A stretch of 64,000 nt of DNA from Ophiodon elongatus (Eukaryota > Chordata > Actinopteri > Perciformes > Hexagrammidae). This document shows positions 1 through 11,583 of this stretch, in pieces (the stretch's first letter is position 1; each line of letters starts with the position of its first letter). The notes below the pieces were generated by a model, which was given only the letters and a program-made list of their open reading frames with translations, was not told the origin of the DNA and did not search any database. The position numbers were made by a program, and so were the translations under genes. The DNA is taken from contig JACSYO010000503.1 of assembly GCA_016806645.1 (NCBI GenBank), positions 2,726,001 through 2,790,000 of the forward strand, read 5' to 3'.

Positions 1-209
1 AATGGTCCACTGCAGCAGTTAAATCATCATTGAGGTTATATAGGAGCAGGAGTGTTTTTATATGATTCCATTCTTCTTAGTTATGCATGAGAGAATACCA
101 TTATTATATAATTACAAATGGGGAATTCAATTACGAGACAGCAAAAGTCAGCTATATTGTGACAGTGAGTAGCTTTAAACGTGTGCAGTTGGGGGCGAAG
201 CTAAATTGC

Positions 210-248
<39 letters not shown>

Positions 249-254
249 ACACAA
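210..254. repeat. (CA)n microsatellite
   Basis: A CA run from 210 to about 238 continues as an interrupted GCACAC tract to 254. It is a simple dinucleotide repeat of the kind abundant in fish DNA. Confidence 0.97.
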
Positions 255-1990
255 ATGTCTTTATAGAGCACGCACAAGTGTGTTCCAGATTGCCCACTTC
301 ATCCACAGCTCTTAAAGCTCAGTTTGCTAATGCGCTGAGAGAGTAAATGATTTTAATGAGGTGGAGCGTAGTGATGGAGGAGCTGCTCCGCACTGCCATC
401 AATTCTGAACGGTGGCGGCAAGCAAACCCGGGTCGAGAAGCTGGTGCAGATACCTATTTTTTAAGCACTTATGTGAAACCTGTGTTGAGAATACGGACCA
501 CATAAGTAGCACATTAGGTGTCAGTCACAGATTGGCATTGAATTTTTATATTCTCCGACTGTATGATTGTCGAGCAGTCATTAGTGCTAGAACTCCCATT
601 TGCGGAAACACCATCCACTTGGCACCTAATTAAAAAGCAGCTGCAGGAAACTATGTACAAATACAAATTTCTTGTACCTCCTTGTAGCCCAAGGGGGTTA
701 AAATGTGTTATTTCCTCACTTTTCTTCTATTTATCAAGAGCTAAAGCCAATTAGGCCAAATCATTGCTACTGTTGGACATGGATTGTAGCTATGCTTCGG
801 AATTTTCTTTCAAGATAAGAACAAAGAATAGAATATAACATTGAGGTACTTTTTCCCCGGATGAAGAATGAGAGGTCTGTTCTTATGTGAACTTAACCAT
901 CATTGTTCAAAGCATTCGTGGACCATTTTGTCATTGGGAAAAAGTTGCCTTCCTCCCTTTTCACCAGGCCCAATAGTAACTGCTTAGTTATTCATTTCAG
1001 TCCTGTGTTTCAGTTTATGTGATGCATTAACAATTAAGGTCTATAAATGACACACGCGTGTTTATTTTGTTTGTTTTATGGGTTCACGGGATTTAGTTGT
1101 TGTTCTGCAGCGCAATCAAGAAAAGTGCAAACAGGTTTGTCTAATTATGTCCGCTCATCGTGTCCGGGCTCTGATGTAGGCCGATAGGTGAGATCGCTCT
1201 GCAGTGGATGACGTTCTCATTGGTACGGTTGGGTGTCCATCGATGGATTTAGACATCGGGAGTAACAAAGAGATCTTGTATGAATGTGTATGTTTATTGT
1301 TCTGTGAGATTTGGAGGTTCGCTCTATTTAGCTCACCCTAAACTTAACAAACCACCTCTTCTGCCCTTTATGAGGCAGCAGCACCACACTCACCAGCGTC
1401 TGAGCCGAAAACGTAGTTTCATTCACAAGACATTTTACTATATGAGGGTAAACATTTATGCAATTGTAGAGACATAAACATTTTGGCACATAAAAAAGAA
1501 AGCTACATTCTGCTCATTCATATGCATTTCTATTAAGTCACAGTAGATTGCATTTTAATTTTAAAAGGTTTGAAGGTAAATCAGAGGAAGCGTTTTTGTT
1601 AAGGGGCAGCAAAACCTTTACTCTGGGGGGCTTTTGAAGACCATATTTTAAGCAGAGCTCTTTGTCTAGTCCCTAAAAAAAAATCCAATCAGTGTGAAGT
1701 CACTTCAATCCATCTCTACTGTCCTCTGTTTGCAAATGTGAGCGGTTTTCCACGACCTACACTCGCTCTCTGAGCTAGGACGTCTCTCAACACCATCCTG
1801 TAATCTCAAGGACAGAATTCAGTCAAGACATTTCTAAGGTCAATCAGTGAAGGTTCTCTTTCTGCAAAGACTGCCCTTTTATTAAACCTTTGTTCAACAA
1901 AGATGTGTGTGCCCTAATGAGACACCAGAGGGCCACCTGAGCCGCCCAACAGCCTTTGATCAGCACAAATAAAATCTAGAAGCCACGGAG
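255..1990. other. Unassigned noncoding stretch
   Basis: Only short open frames (60-75 codons) are present, without recognisable domains or codon structure. I see no transposon ends or simple repeats longer than about 10 bases. Function unknown. Confidence 0.6.
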
Positions 1991-2060
1991 CATCCTGGTA
2001 GCCGAGTGGTTACAGTGCATGCACTCTAACCACCACACTGCAGGTTTGGTTTCGGCTTTG
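1991..2060 (+). repeat. tRNA-derived SINE head (degenerate)
   Basis: The segment carries TAGCCGAGTGG, a perfect match to the RNA polymerase III A-box pattern, followed about 40 bases later by GGTTTGGTTTC, a decayed B box. The rest of a tRNA cloverleaf is absent and no terminator follows, so it is a retroposon relic and not a tRNA gene. It abuts the minus-strand duplicated segment at 2090. Confidence 0.45.
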
Positions 2061-2089
2061 GAGCTTTGGAGAAAAGGAATTTAAATTGC

Positions 2090-2365
2090 GTGTTGATTTT
2101 GGTGGTCTCTGTGGACAAGAGGGGCAGTGTATCCGAGCACCAGATTCCCTTTAGAAAACTTCTCATTTTACTGCAGCGGGGGTTTGACACTCTGCTCCAC
2201 TGAGTCCTGGTTCTCCTGTGCCTCCCTTCCCGCCAGCGGGCCCAGTAATATGGCCTCGGCCTCCAGCAGGGTGGTGTCTGTGTTGGCTCCCAGCGGGGAC
2301 CGTCTTCAAAGCTGGATCAGGGTCTGTCTGCGGCAGCCCGGTTGTGCCAGAGGCCCTGCTGGAGT
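2090..2365 (-). repeat. Gene-like duplicated segment, copy A
   Basis: Read on the minus strand, this matches 13915-14108 plus 14319-14375 (copy B) over about 250 bases, including shared strings GGGAAGGGAG, ACAGGAGAACCAG and AATCTGGTGCTC. In one frame copy A reads LLEAEAILLGPLAGREAQEN and on to a TAA; copy B gives ILLDPLEGRESQENQN in the aligned frame. Agreement over some 30 codons suggests a fragment of a coding sequence, either a retroposed gene or a transposon ORF. Upstream the frame is closed by a TGA. I do not recognise the protein. GC content is higher than in the surroundings. Confidence 0.5.
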
Positions 2366-2754
2366 CTGAGCCTCAGCTAATCTTCTTCTCTGATGGTCTT
2401 GTTTACTTATGGAGGTCATATAGAGGCATCAGTATTAAATTGAGACTGTTTCATAACCAGTTAAAAGTTCCTCACTGTAACTTTACGCTAAACCAATCTC
2501 ATCACAGAATATCACGCAAAAGATTGCAAAGGGGGGATTAAGGCTGAATAACCGATAAGACATTCATTTGTGAAAACAAACTACTTTTGTATTCTAATAT
2601 AAGAAAAACACACATCTGCCTCGTCCTTTTAACAATATTTAGATATCTTTCAAATTACACCACCCATAATTTGATTACATAGGCTCTCATTTCAAAGCAG
2701 ACCAGTAGGCAAGGCCTGGTATTGTAAAAAAACAAACAAGTTTTTCCAGTTTTG
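2366..2754. other. Unassigned noncoding stretch
   Basis: No repeat ends, coding signal or strong structure seen. The 107-codon frame starting at 2218 runs through copy A on the opposite strand and is taken as chance. Confidence 0.55.
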
Positions 2755-2990
2755 AGAAATTCTGAGGCACAGTTGTTGAGCACTTTCCTCAATTAATGCG
2801 AGATGGCTGTCGCTGCCATGGAGTGAAGTATCCTTTTCAAATGAGCTGTGAAAGGACGGAAATAATTCTAATTACCATTTTCACACTGTTTTAAAAACAT
2901 TAATATGCAGCATGTGCCAGCCCAGCAAGTGCTCAGCCTTGATGGTGTTTTTTGTATTTATTCATACAAACACAGTAATCCATTAATTTT
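2755..2990. promoter_or_regulatory. Candidate conserved noncoding element
   Basis: A repeat-free, AT-rich block with several homeodomain-type TAAT/ATTA cores (TCAATTAATG, TCTAATTACC, AACATTAATATGCA, CCATTAATTTTAG) interleaved with a GC-richer part. The texture resembles vertebrate developmental enhancers, but one genome cannot show conservation. Inference only. Confidence 0.25.
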
Positions 2991-3599
2991 AGCAGAGCGT
3001 GCGATGACTTCTCAGAGGACGCCATGTTCCTGCTCGTAGACCCGAAGCCGGTTCAACCCTTCTCATCCTGCCTGTTAGAGGTCTGGACACAGTAGTGGGC
3101 AATATTAGGGAAGAGCAGCACTTCAATCACTGTATTTACACTTGTGACTAATGATGAACAAAGGGCATGATTAGAGGTTACTTCAGATTAAATGAATGAT
3201 AAAGGACACATTCTGGATCGGGCTATCCGTGATGAAATACTACGCAGGTAAAGGACAGTTGTGTACCTCATTTAGTGACCACGGAATTGCAGCTGTTTCT
3301 GGCACATCTTATATCAAATGATGAGTTTTACTGCCTCATAGCACAAAATGACCTTAGTACATTTGCCCAGGATGGATGGGGTTGTTGATCAATACCAATA
3401 ACACAACTTGGATTTCTGGCTTACAAAACTCATTTTCCGTTCTTGACACTGTGGGAACCTAAACTAAACTCCCTGTCCTCTGAAGTTTGACACCATTATT
3501 CACCATCGACTGACATTTCAACGGCACGAAGACAGAAGATGTTGCTAAAGGCCAGTAATGGGTCTTTAAACATTTATCCTATTATTTTTATCCTATTAG
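2991..3599. other. Unassigned noncoding stretch
   Basis: No transposon ends, simple repeats or coding signal recognised. Confidence 0.5.
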
Positions 3600-3812
3600 A
3601 CATTTGTGTCAAATTGTCATTAGCATGTGAACTCTTGAATTGTGGCCAAAATGTCTTTTATGACCTGAGTGACCTTTGAACACCAATTTCTGATCAGTTC
3701 ATATGTGAGTCCAAGTGGATGTAGTGGATGTTGAAACCAAATTCCTGAGATATCATATCCACAAGAATGGGACAGACGGACAGACGGTTAGAAAAGGCAA
3801 TGCCTCCAGACA
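3600..3812 (+). repeat. Teleost dispersed repeat fragment (GGACAGACGGACAGACGG type)
   Basis: The block holds TGACCTTTGAACACCAA, CAGTTCATATGTGAGTCCAA, TTCCTGAGATATCATATCCA and the run GGGACAGACGGACAGACGG followed by AATGCCTCC. The order matches a very common interspersed repeat of fish genomes (TGACCTTTGACC / GAGATATCGC / GGACGGACGG / AATGCCTCC). I do not know its superfamily. The copy is diverged and probably old. Confidence 0.65.
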
Positions 3813-5913
3813 AACCAGTATTTATCACAATACGTACCTGGTCACGTGACCACTTCCGCTGTATAATTAGCCAGACACCCCTTTGACACCCTTAAGTACG
3901 GTCCTCCATAAGATGCCGAGGCAATTCCTCATATGCAGAAAGAACCAACTGCTCTGTGGGTTCAAACAAAAAACTGCAGCTCTCAGCTCAGAGGAAATGT
4001 TCTACAATCAGGCACTCGCTGAGAGCAGTCTGAATATTTTTAGTAAACAACTGGGCACCATTAAAGTTTGGATGAACACCATGTTTCACTCACAGACGTT
4101 CTCCAAAGGCTGGATTTAAAAATAGGCTGCAGCGAAAACCACCACTTTTTTAATAATTTAAAAAAACAACATATACAGACCTTTAGTTGAAAAATTGTTG
4201 CACCTCTATCTTAGATGCTGAGAAAATGCTCATTAAGCCGTTCAGCCATCCCAAACTTATAACAACCGTCAACTCTCTCATTAATGCCCACGCCATAAAA
4301 ATACATCCTCCTGCATCCATGGCTCTGGGTAACCTTCACTGGCCTAATGCACAGCCAAACACTGTAATGGTCAAACGCATCTTTCTCCTCTCTCCAACCA
4401 GGCGGCCTTTACAAAGCAAAAGATACTGCACACAAATCCCACTGTAAATAATGAAGTCCAGGTGGGATTAAGCTCCTCGGTGAAGTCATACGTCCTGATT
4501 TTGAGATAATGCTACAAGTTGCAGAGAATAACACCACGTTATATAGCAAGGATTTAATTTCTACTTTAAAGCAATACCGTGGGTCTTTAAATAACTACAT
4601 TATGATCACAGAATGAAATATCATTTTAATATTTTCATTCAGCAAAGATTACTGTGTGCTGCACATTCTTCACTGTGCAGCTGCAAGCAAGCATTTGCAT
4701 GTTTTTTTTTGCTGGATCATAAAAAAGCTATTTGTTAGTTTAAAAAAAAAAAATGTCTGGAGAGAAAATTGTGTGAGTGTGTGGCGCAGAAAGTAATTGT
4801 TTCTTAGAAGAAGGCTGAATTTATGCTGCCGTAGGGATCAATATATTTTGCAACTCAACAAAACCGTCTTAAGTTTCAATTAAAAAACGCCTGATCAGCA
4901 CTTTGGGATGACACTGTAAATGGTCTATGGAAAATGCTATGAAGTCACCTGACACATGCATTCGTGGGTGAGCAGTCAACATTTTTAGATGCAATGTATG
5001 ACGATGAAGGAAGAAGAATTAAATAATTGATTGTTCAGTAAAACAGGTGCTAAATGGCTCGAGCTCCTCCTACAAAGTTGCATCGTGAATGAAATTTGGT
5101 AGGTCGACTTTAACTCCTCCTCCATATTTAATCAGGTTGTCTTCGAATTTAGTCAGGACAAGCTAAAGACATTAGCGAGTTATCAAACTTCGTCCAATGT
5201 TATGCTCTGGTAATGTATGCAAGTTAGCACATATTTGATAATATAATGGTTTATTTGCATATTTAAAAACATACATTTTCGAAAGGTTTCATGTTGATAG
5301 CGATCAGTTACATTTTTACTGTTTTCACCTGTAGTTTCACCCCAAACAGGAAGTAAAGGCCACTAAAAGTCACAGGTTAAGATTAGGGAACAACATGGTC
5401 ATCATCACACCATTGCTGACTGTTGGTTGAACACACAAAACTGAAAGACGCGGTTATATTTCCAACGAGAACAACCTCAGCTGGTGGAGAATTTCACGAG
5501 TCTTACTACTCTGCATACACAACATTTTAAAAGAGAGCCCCATCGGAATGTATGTTGATTAGTGTTCATTGTGCCAAATTAATCTTCATTTAATCTATGT
5601 TACTCAGCAATTTACAAAACAAACAGAATCCTGGCAGCCCATTAAATCTGGCATCCGCTCTCAGTCTGCAGGAGGAATGATTGTTGACATACATTCCAGC
5701 TCTTATTTGTAAAGGCTTCCAATTTAAATTAGACATTTATTTCAAATATAAAATATGTAAACAAGTAATTACCAGCAGATGTGATTTGATTTGATTAAAA
5801 AGGTGTAATCATTCCCTGAAAAGCAAAAATGAAGATCATGGTTCATTATAAGTTATGCGAGTGAGATTCACTTCTATGTGTTCCAATGCTTCATAACCTC
5901 TGAGGGGAGACGC
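3813..5913. other. Unassigned noncoding stretch
   Basis: Contains short poly(T) (4703-4711) and poly(A) (4741-4752) runs and only small open frames. A weak CTTAATCTTAACCTGTG-like string near 5370-5385 (minus sense) might be family S debris, too diverged to call. Confidence 0.5.
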
Positions 5914-6130
5914 TACAGGTGAAAGAAAATAACTACAACGTCCCCAGTTGATTACATGCATTAGGACGGATTTTTTTTCGTATCACAAGTTTTCGGAAAT
6001 ATTATGTTTGAAGATGGGAGTTATGCATTCTCTCATTAAATATGTGCAAATTTGCATTCATTTCCAGAAATCCAGAGTCAAATGTTTTTTTTTTTCACTC
6101 CATAAATCAGAAAATACTATCAACAACCAT
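5914..6130 (+). repeat. Dispersed repeat P, copy 1
   Basis: Begins CTACAGGTGAAA and continues with AGTTGATTACATGCATTAGG and CGTATCACAAGTTTTCGGAA. These align with AGTTGATTACTTACATTAAG and TGTATTACAAGTTTTCTGAA in copy 2 at 6324, so the two are diverged copies of one unit in the same orientation 410 bp apart. Either a local duplication or two insertions of a dispersed element. Confidence 0.6.
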
Positions 6131-6323
6131 GAAACAATTTATAAGTCAGGCTATGAATGATATCTGAACAAATCCTTCTGTAAAAGCCTTCAGAATATAA
6201 AGAGGAATGATAGTTTGTGTGTAAGAGCTCCTGAAGTGGAGATGTCTGGCTCAGAGTGAGAAAAAAATAATTTAGAGAAAATGGCTTTTAAAGATATATT
6301 TAGTAATATTACATATATTTACA

Positions 6324-6690
6324 CTACAGGTGAATTGGGTAATAAAAATAACTTCTAGATATCACCATGAAACCCTCAAAGTTGATTACTTACATTAAGA
6401 CAATATTCTTTTGTATTACAAGTTTTCTGAAAATAGATGTTTACATATGCAAATTAGGTACTATTTAATGGTAACCTTTGGTAAATTTAAAAGAAATCTA
6501 CAGACCCCAATAGAGAAAGTGTCGTAAAGTAAACATCTAAATGTGTATTTTGAATCTTTTTTTCCCCATTAGTCGGAAAGAAAACAAGGCCCAAAGCCCA
6601 AAATCGTAAAATTGACCAGTGCATGAAAAACTATGTTTTTGCCTGGGGTGTCTCCCCATTTTAAAAGGTCAATTTTATTAGTACAGAGAA
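6324..6690 (+). repeat. Dispersed repeat P, copy 2
   Basis: Begins CTACAGGTGAATTGG and runs past the shared core into TCGGAAAGAAAACAAGGCCC and GCCTGGGGTGTCTCCCC. The longer copy has no terminal repeats that I can identify. Superfamily unknown. Confidence 0.55.
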
Positions 6691-7501
6691 GGTCACTGGC
6701 ACAAGACTGGGTCACGAGCAGATCATAAAACCTTTCTGGTTATAAGCCACTGACATTTGAAATCAATAATCTTGTGATAACTCAAACGCTTAAAAACTGC
6801 TCGCAAATCAGGAGGCTCAAACCTCCTCCGGCGTCGCGCTCAATATGTCAAAACGCCTTTTTCACGCCAGCCGGGTAAAAATCGGACTCTTTTGGCATCG
6901 AAGTGAGACTCAGTTCATCAAAGATTTTGGAAACTTTATGTCTCTGCTGACTAGACAATTTGAAATATTGGAATAATTGGGGTGTAAAAAGCCACAAAGA
7001 CACAGAGCGTGTCTCAGGGAGAGAGCGGGGTTCACCTCATGTTCTCATTACAGCTCACTCTGGCTTGTTAAGCCTCTGCGTCAGAGAGGGACATCGAGTC
7101 TCCGGATGCTTCTACTACCGAGGGGTCACTGCAGGTGGAGGACTTCTCTCCTCCGTAATCTCCCATATCTGATGCTGAAGCAGACAACCGAGAGGATCCA
7201 GATGTCCGTTAACTCCAAAGCCCTCGGGGTGATGGCTGAGCTTCTCGAGGATGAGAGCACAGAGTGGAGGAGAGCACAGGACAAGTCTTGGAGTGGTTGC
7301 ATGTTATGAGGTGTGTTATATATTCTTGGAAAAAGAACAGCGTCTGGGGCCAGTAGTAATATGTTTATACAAAAGTCTGCTTTCATCCGTTGGGCATTTA
7401 GTAGTGAAATACAGCCATGTCATGTGAGCAACTATTATGATGTATTAAGGTTTTTTTTAAAATCAGATTTTTAGCCCATGGATGTTTGTGCGTCTTCTGT
7501 T
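6691..7501. other. Unassigned noncoding stretch
   Basis: Somewhat GC-richer at 6820-7310, with overlapping short open frames on both strands that shadow each other. No domain or repeat recognised. Confidence 0.5.
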
Positions 7502-7757
7502 TGCTGTTGCCTTTAATTGAACCAGATTCAAGGATCTTTATCAATTTCTGCATCTCACTACTGTATTTTATTTCTTAAACTGCACTGCAACTTTTATTCT
7601 ATTTTTTAGCTTTTTAATGTTTAACTGAATGTTCTTAATTGTTTTTAAATCTTCTTTTCTTTTGCATTATGTTTTGATGCTTGATGGTTTTATGTGAAGC
7701 ACTTTGAATTGCCTTGTTGAAATGTGCTCTACAAATAAACTTGCCTTGCCTTGCGTG
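7502..7757 (+). repeat. LINE 3' end (L2-like tail)
   Basis: Starts GTTGCCTTTAATTGAACCAG and ends with AAGCACTTTGAATTGCCTTG, CTCTACAAATAAAC and TTGCCTTGCCTTG. This is the familiar 3' tail of a teleost non-LTR retrotransposon, terminating in short TTGCC repeats. A second copy at 14109-14318 is collinear over the full length with small deletions. The 5' truncation is typical of LINE integration. Assignment to the L2 clade is by recognition of the tail. Confidence 0.75.
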
Positions 7758-8671
7758 CTCTCCTCCAGATGCACAGTACTTCTGCGGAGGCTGTTTTTAC
7801 AACAAATAATGATGTTTGATCAGGTTGTTTTAGTTTTTAAATCGGGAGAAATCACAAACCTCATCTAAGTGCAATGCTCAAAGATATAAAAGCTATTTGA
7901 GAGTTTCATATTTGTGCTAAAGACACATTTCGGTGCATCCTAAAACAACCCGGACCACTGCTAGTTAACCACAGCATTGTGTCTGCGTGGTAATACTTAT
8001 GTCTTGGGGAAAGTTTGAATTACTTTAAGTGGGGATGTATGAGGTACTCGACCATAGTCACTACGGACACGGAAGCTAAGCAATGTCTTGCTTGCTTGAC
8101 GGAGAGAAAGTGGATCTCAGTCAGGACCACTTGAGTCAAAGAAAACCTTCATTTCCATTCGCAGTAATCCATTTGGCGGTATTGCTCTGAACCGAGAGCC
8201 CAGCAGCAACAGACCCCCCGTTGGTACAGAACAGAGTCGACATCAGTGACAACAGAAAGTACATTTATTACAGTAAGTCAGATAGCGTGAGGAGGAGGAG
8301 CCGGGCTGGAGGCGGGCTGCAAGCGGCTTGTAGAGGAAGCAGCTTAAATGGAAGAAGATATTAATGGTATTTGCCAATTAGATGCATAGATGGGAATCGG
8401 CTGATTGGGCTGGCTCGTACAAACAGCTCCCAATGTCAGCCTCCGAAAAAAAAGGCTCACTTAGAAAGTGGAGTCTTGTGGCTTTGAAGAGCGCATTGAT
8501 AACTCCCCCAAAAGAAAGAGCTGTCTGACGGCGTAAATAGCACATACACTCAAACTGAAAAATATATTTATCTCCTGCCCCCGCGACAGCACATTGGACC
8601 CTAAAGCAAAACATTTTCTTAATTCTTATCTTAACTTTCTCATCTGAGTGCCACGTCAGATTCAGTAAATG
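7758..8671. other. Mostly unassigned, with one repeat fragment
   Basis: Apart from the short fragment at 8033-8105 I see no repeats. A 108-codon minus-strand frame at 8378-8704 has no domain and runs into the duplicated unit, so it is not called. Confidence 0.5.
8033..8105 (+). repeat. Teleost dispersed repeat fragment
   Basis: TGTATGAGGTACTCGACCAT followed by ACGGACACGGAAGCTAAGCA and AATGTCTTGCT resembles a common fish repeat (TATGAGGTACTTATCCATAG ... CACGGAAGC-AAGCAATG). The internal part is deleted in this copy. Confidence 0.4.
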
Positions 8672-9438
8672 ATCAGCGTAAACATGATGAATGTAAATTA
8701 TCATAATTTACGCCATAACATTACCATGTGAGGCTACGCGTCCTGCCCCATATGCCGTTTATTGAAGGAAAGTCTGTAATTTGTAACCGTGTCAGCAGCG
8801 GAATTAAGGAAACCTGCTAAAAACAAGGAGTGTGAGCTGAGGGCTGTAGTTACTGAAATAAAGAAGGAATGGTTCCATAAGCCACTGGCTGTGATACAAA
8901 CTTGAAAAACCAACATTACGAGTTATTACATCAAAATTTCAAATTTGTACCATTAAATTAAATTAACTTGTGTCCACATGAATACAAATATATCCATTAA
9001 TTTGTTATTCTGAATTATTTTGTTCGTCTAAATTAATAGTTTGTTTGCAGAAAGAAACTGTAGAACATTTCCATCTGCTTTCAGGTGATGCTGAGAACAA
9101 AAACAAAGGCTGTGAGCCAAGATGCATTTGATTTTACTAAAAAGTATGTTCATAGTGCGACTAATGTCAGACATTTTCAAACCAAATGGTTTGTGCCAAA
9201 TTCCTCCGTGTGCTCCTCTCATGAGGCTAGCCTCTATAACCGTGTTATGTTTAAACTTCTCTTTAGGACACTTTTGGGTGGCAAAAACCAAGAGACAAAG
9301 GCCTCAGGCAATAACTCCCAACTCTGGAGCTGAATATGTAAATGATGTTGTTTTCAGAGGATACGGATTGAATGAGTCAAGAGATCTCCCGTCTCGTTGT
9401 ATGCCGGTTTGAACACGATGTAACCCACGTGGAAGGTA
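8672..9438. repeat. Tandem duplicated unit XY, first copy
   Basis: X (8672-8880) shares CAGCGTAAACATGA, CCTGCTAAAAACAAG and ACTGAAATAAAGAAGGAAT with 9441-9714. Y (8920-9438) shares AGGTGATGCTGAGAACAA, GCTGTGAGCCAAGATGCATT and GAGCTGAATATGTAAATGAT with 11584-12067. Numerous indels not divisible by three show that the unit is not coding, although matching short peptides appear in both copies. No terminal repeats are seen, so I treat it as a local duplication; a dispersed element is the alternative. Confidence 0.75.
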
Positions 9439-9440
9439 AA

Positions 9441-9714
9441 TCACCAGCGTTAACATGAGGAATGCCACTTGTGCGTTCATGAGAATTGTAAATTATTATT
9501 TACAACAAAAGTAATACCATATAAGGCAACGTGTCCATATGCCCCATTTATCCTTCATTAAAGTCCTGCTTTCAGAGATCCAAAAAGAAAAGTCTACAAT
9601 TTCTAACAGCGTCAGCGCCTGCTAAAAACAAGAAATTGGGGGAAATGATTATTGCTGTTAATGGTGTATGGCCCGAGGGTCGTACTGTCACTGAAACAAA
9701 GAAGAAATGCATAA
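9441..9714. repeat. Duplicated unit, X part of second copy
   Basis: Starts three bases after the end of the first unit and parallels 8672-8880 (CAGCGTTAACATGAGG, CATATGCCCC, CCTGCTAAAAACAAG, ACTGAAACAAAGAAG). Head-to-tail abutment is what a tandem duplication leaves. Confidence 0.65.
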
Positions 9715-11583
9715 TTTTGCTTTATGGTAATTTTGCAGTTTGATATGTTCATATTGGTATTGTAGAGTTATAAAATAGCATCAATAGCCAATTCATATGG
9801 AGGGTGATATTGTTAGGCGACATCATCCATCATATTTCATCATTAAACATAAATCAAATGAAGTCGCCACTGTGACTAAACTTAGAATTACACTATTGAA
9901 ATATCTAACTATAATGCTTTAAGTATTATTTGCATCAACTAGACGTTTTCATGAGGCCTTAACAGCACAAATATTATCCAGAGTTATTCTCCCTTTCTGA
10001 AACATCTGTACTTAACACCTGCTTTCAGAAGCTGCACGGAGACCCGTCCACCGAGGACGTGTCCATGTCTTGACCTCTCGGGGACAGTCAGTAAGTGCAA
10101 GTAGCAGCTTGAGGCAAACATGAATATAAATCATCTCATGACTCGGGTGGAAATTCAGATAGAACCTATTCATGAACCTGAGTGAGTAACATGGACAGTG
10201 TCATATTCAAAAGATTTATGTCCTTCAGAGATAAAAAAAAATATCAGGTGTGTTGGTGGGTGTTAAAACTGAAACACCAGCGGCGTCCGTGGCTGCAAGC
10301 TATGAAACGTGTTAATCTAAAAAAAATGCTCGTGTTTGTGGTGCCCATTTTGAAACTCAATAAACTCAATACTCTAGAGTCCGTCATCTTATTTGACTTT
10401 CTGTACATGAGCACTGGTGTAACATCCCACGCTAGGATTCTCCATCAAATACATGTACATATGTGTCCTCTATATACTGGGCTGCTTGCGAATGTACTCC
10501 TCCCACTCACTAATAGGACTCCGATCTAGAAACTCAAGTTGAGGTTGCGTTCGCAGCCTTTTGGGGCTTAATGCCCTTTCATAGCGGGACAAGCTGTTTC
10601 ACGACGCCAAACTGCGTGTCCACACTTACATCACCAATATGTACAGACTGTGAGAGGATCTATAAACCACTTTCACTCCCCACTGTTTGGTTTCAAATAG
10701 CACTTAATATGGCAGATAACGCGCAAACGGAGTGAAAATGTGTATAAGGGGTAGAGGGTGTAGGGGCTTGTTTGAGACAGGCCCAGTGTGAATCTCATCG
10801 AACAATCAGTAGCTTCTCTGTTTATTTATTTATCTATTTATTATCTCCTTTCCTCTATGTAGCGAGAGTAGTATTTTTGTTTGTTTCAGTGGAATATTGG
10901 AGTTTGTTTTCTAGTTAGTGTGGGTTCTTTTGTTATTTTGGCCTTTGAGACCTTGACGCCTTATTTGCTTATTTTTCTGTAATATTAGCTGATTTCTCTT
11001 TTAATCATCTTCATATGAATAAATGTCACTCATGTTTATACTTAAACTGCCACAGCAGCCTTTTCTTGATGTATTAGTCCCTTTACATATTTATTTTGCA
11101 AAGGTAGTGTAAACCTTTTCTTTTGTTACTCCTTGTGTTCCCACAAAGTTAAGGTAGTAACACGGCCCTAATTTAAAGTAGATATTTGCTATACGTCTGT
11201 ATATCACCCAACTTCTGAAAAAGAGGAGTCTAAAGTAACAGAAGTGTTACTTTACATGAACAGGAAGAATAAATTGGATTTAGTTTGATTTAGCCACTAG
11301 CTATGACTTATTTTAGCACTAGCTGGGGAAAACAACTTTTTAAGCAGATTAAGACATTACAGCTGACTCTTTTGAAACCAGAGGTAAACATGTCCTTCCT
11401 GTCTTCTGCTGAGACAGTAATTGACAGATACGTGGTGTTATGTTGAGCCAGTCTGGAAGTAAGTAGGCGGCTTGATGATACAGGCTCTGTAACAAAGCAG
11501 AGCTCCCAACTCCCCAGCTGTGGGTTACAGGTTGTTATTGAAATGTTTACTTAAAGTCAGCCTCCATGAGGCCCTGCAGGTAT
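9715..11583. other. 1.87-kb spacer splitting the second XY copy
   Basis: In the first copy X and Y are 39 bases apart; here the same junction holds 1.87 kb. I find no terminal repeats or target-site duplication. The part at 10800-11060 is T-rich (TTTATTTATTTATC at 10821) with a possible polyadenylation signal, which might be a retroelement end, but I cannot name it. No coding signal. Confidence 0.4.

Noticed and set aside
1991..2060. tRNA gene
   Set aside because: Only A-box and weak B-box resemblance; no acceptor stem or terminator. A SINE head fits better.
9085..9333. Open frame sharing LRT-TKAVSQDAF with 11582-11824
   Set aside because: The similarity comes from the duplicated DNA unit; indels break the frame soon after, so it is not a conserved peptide.
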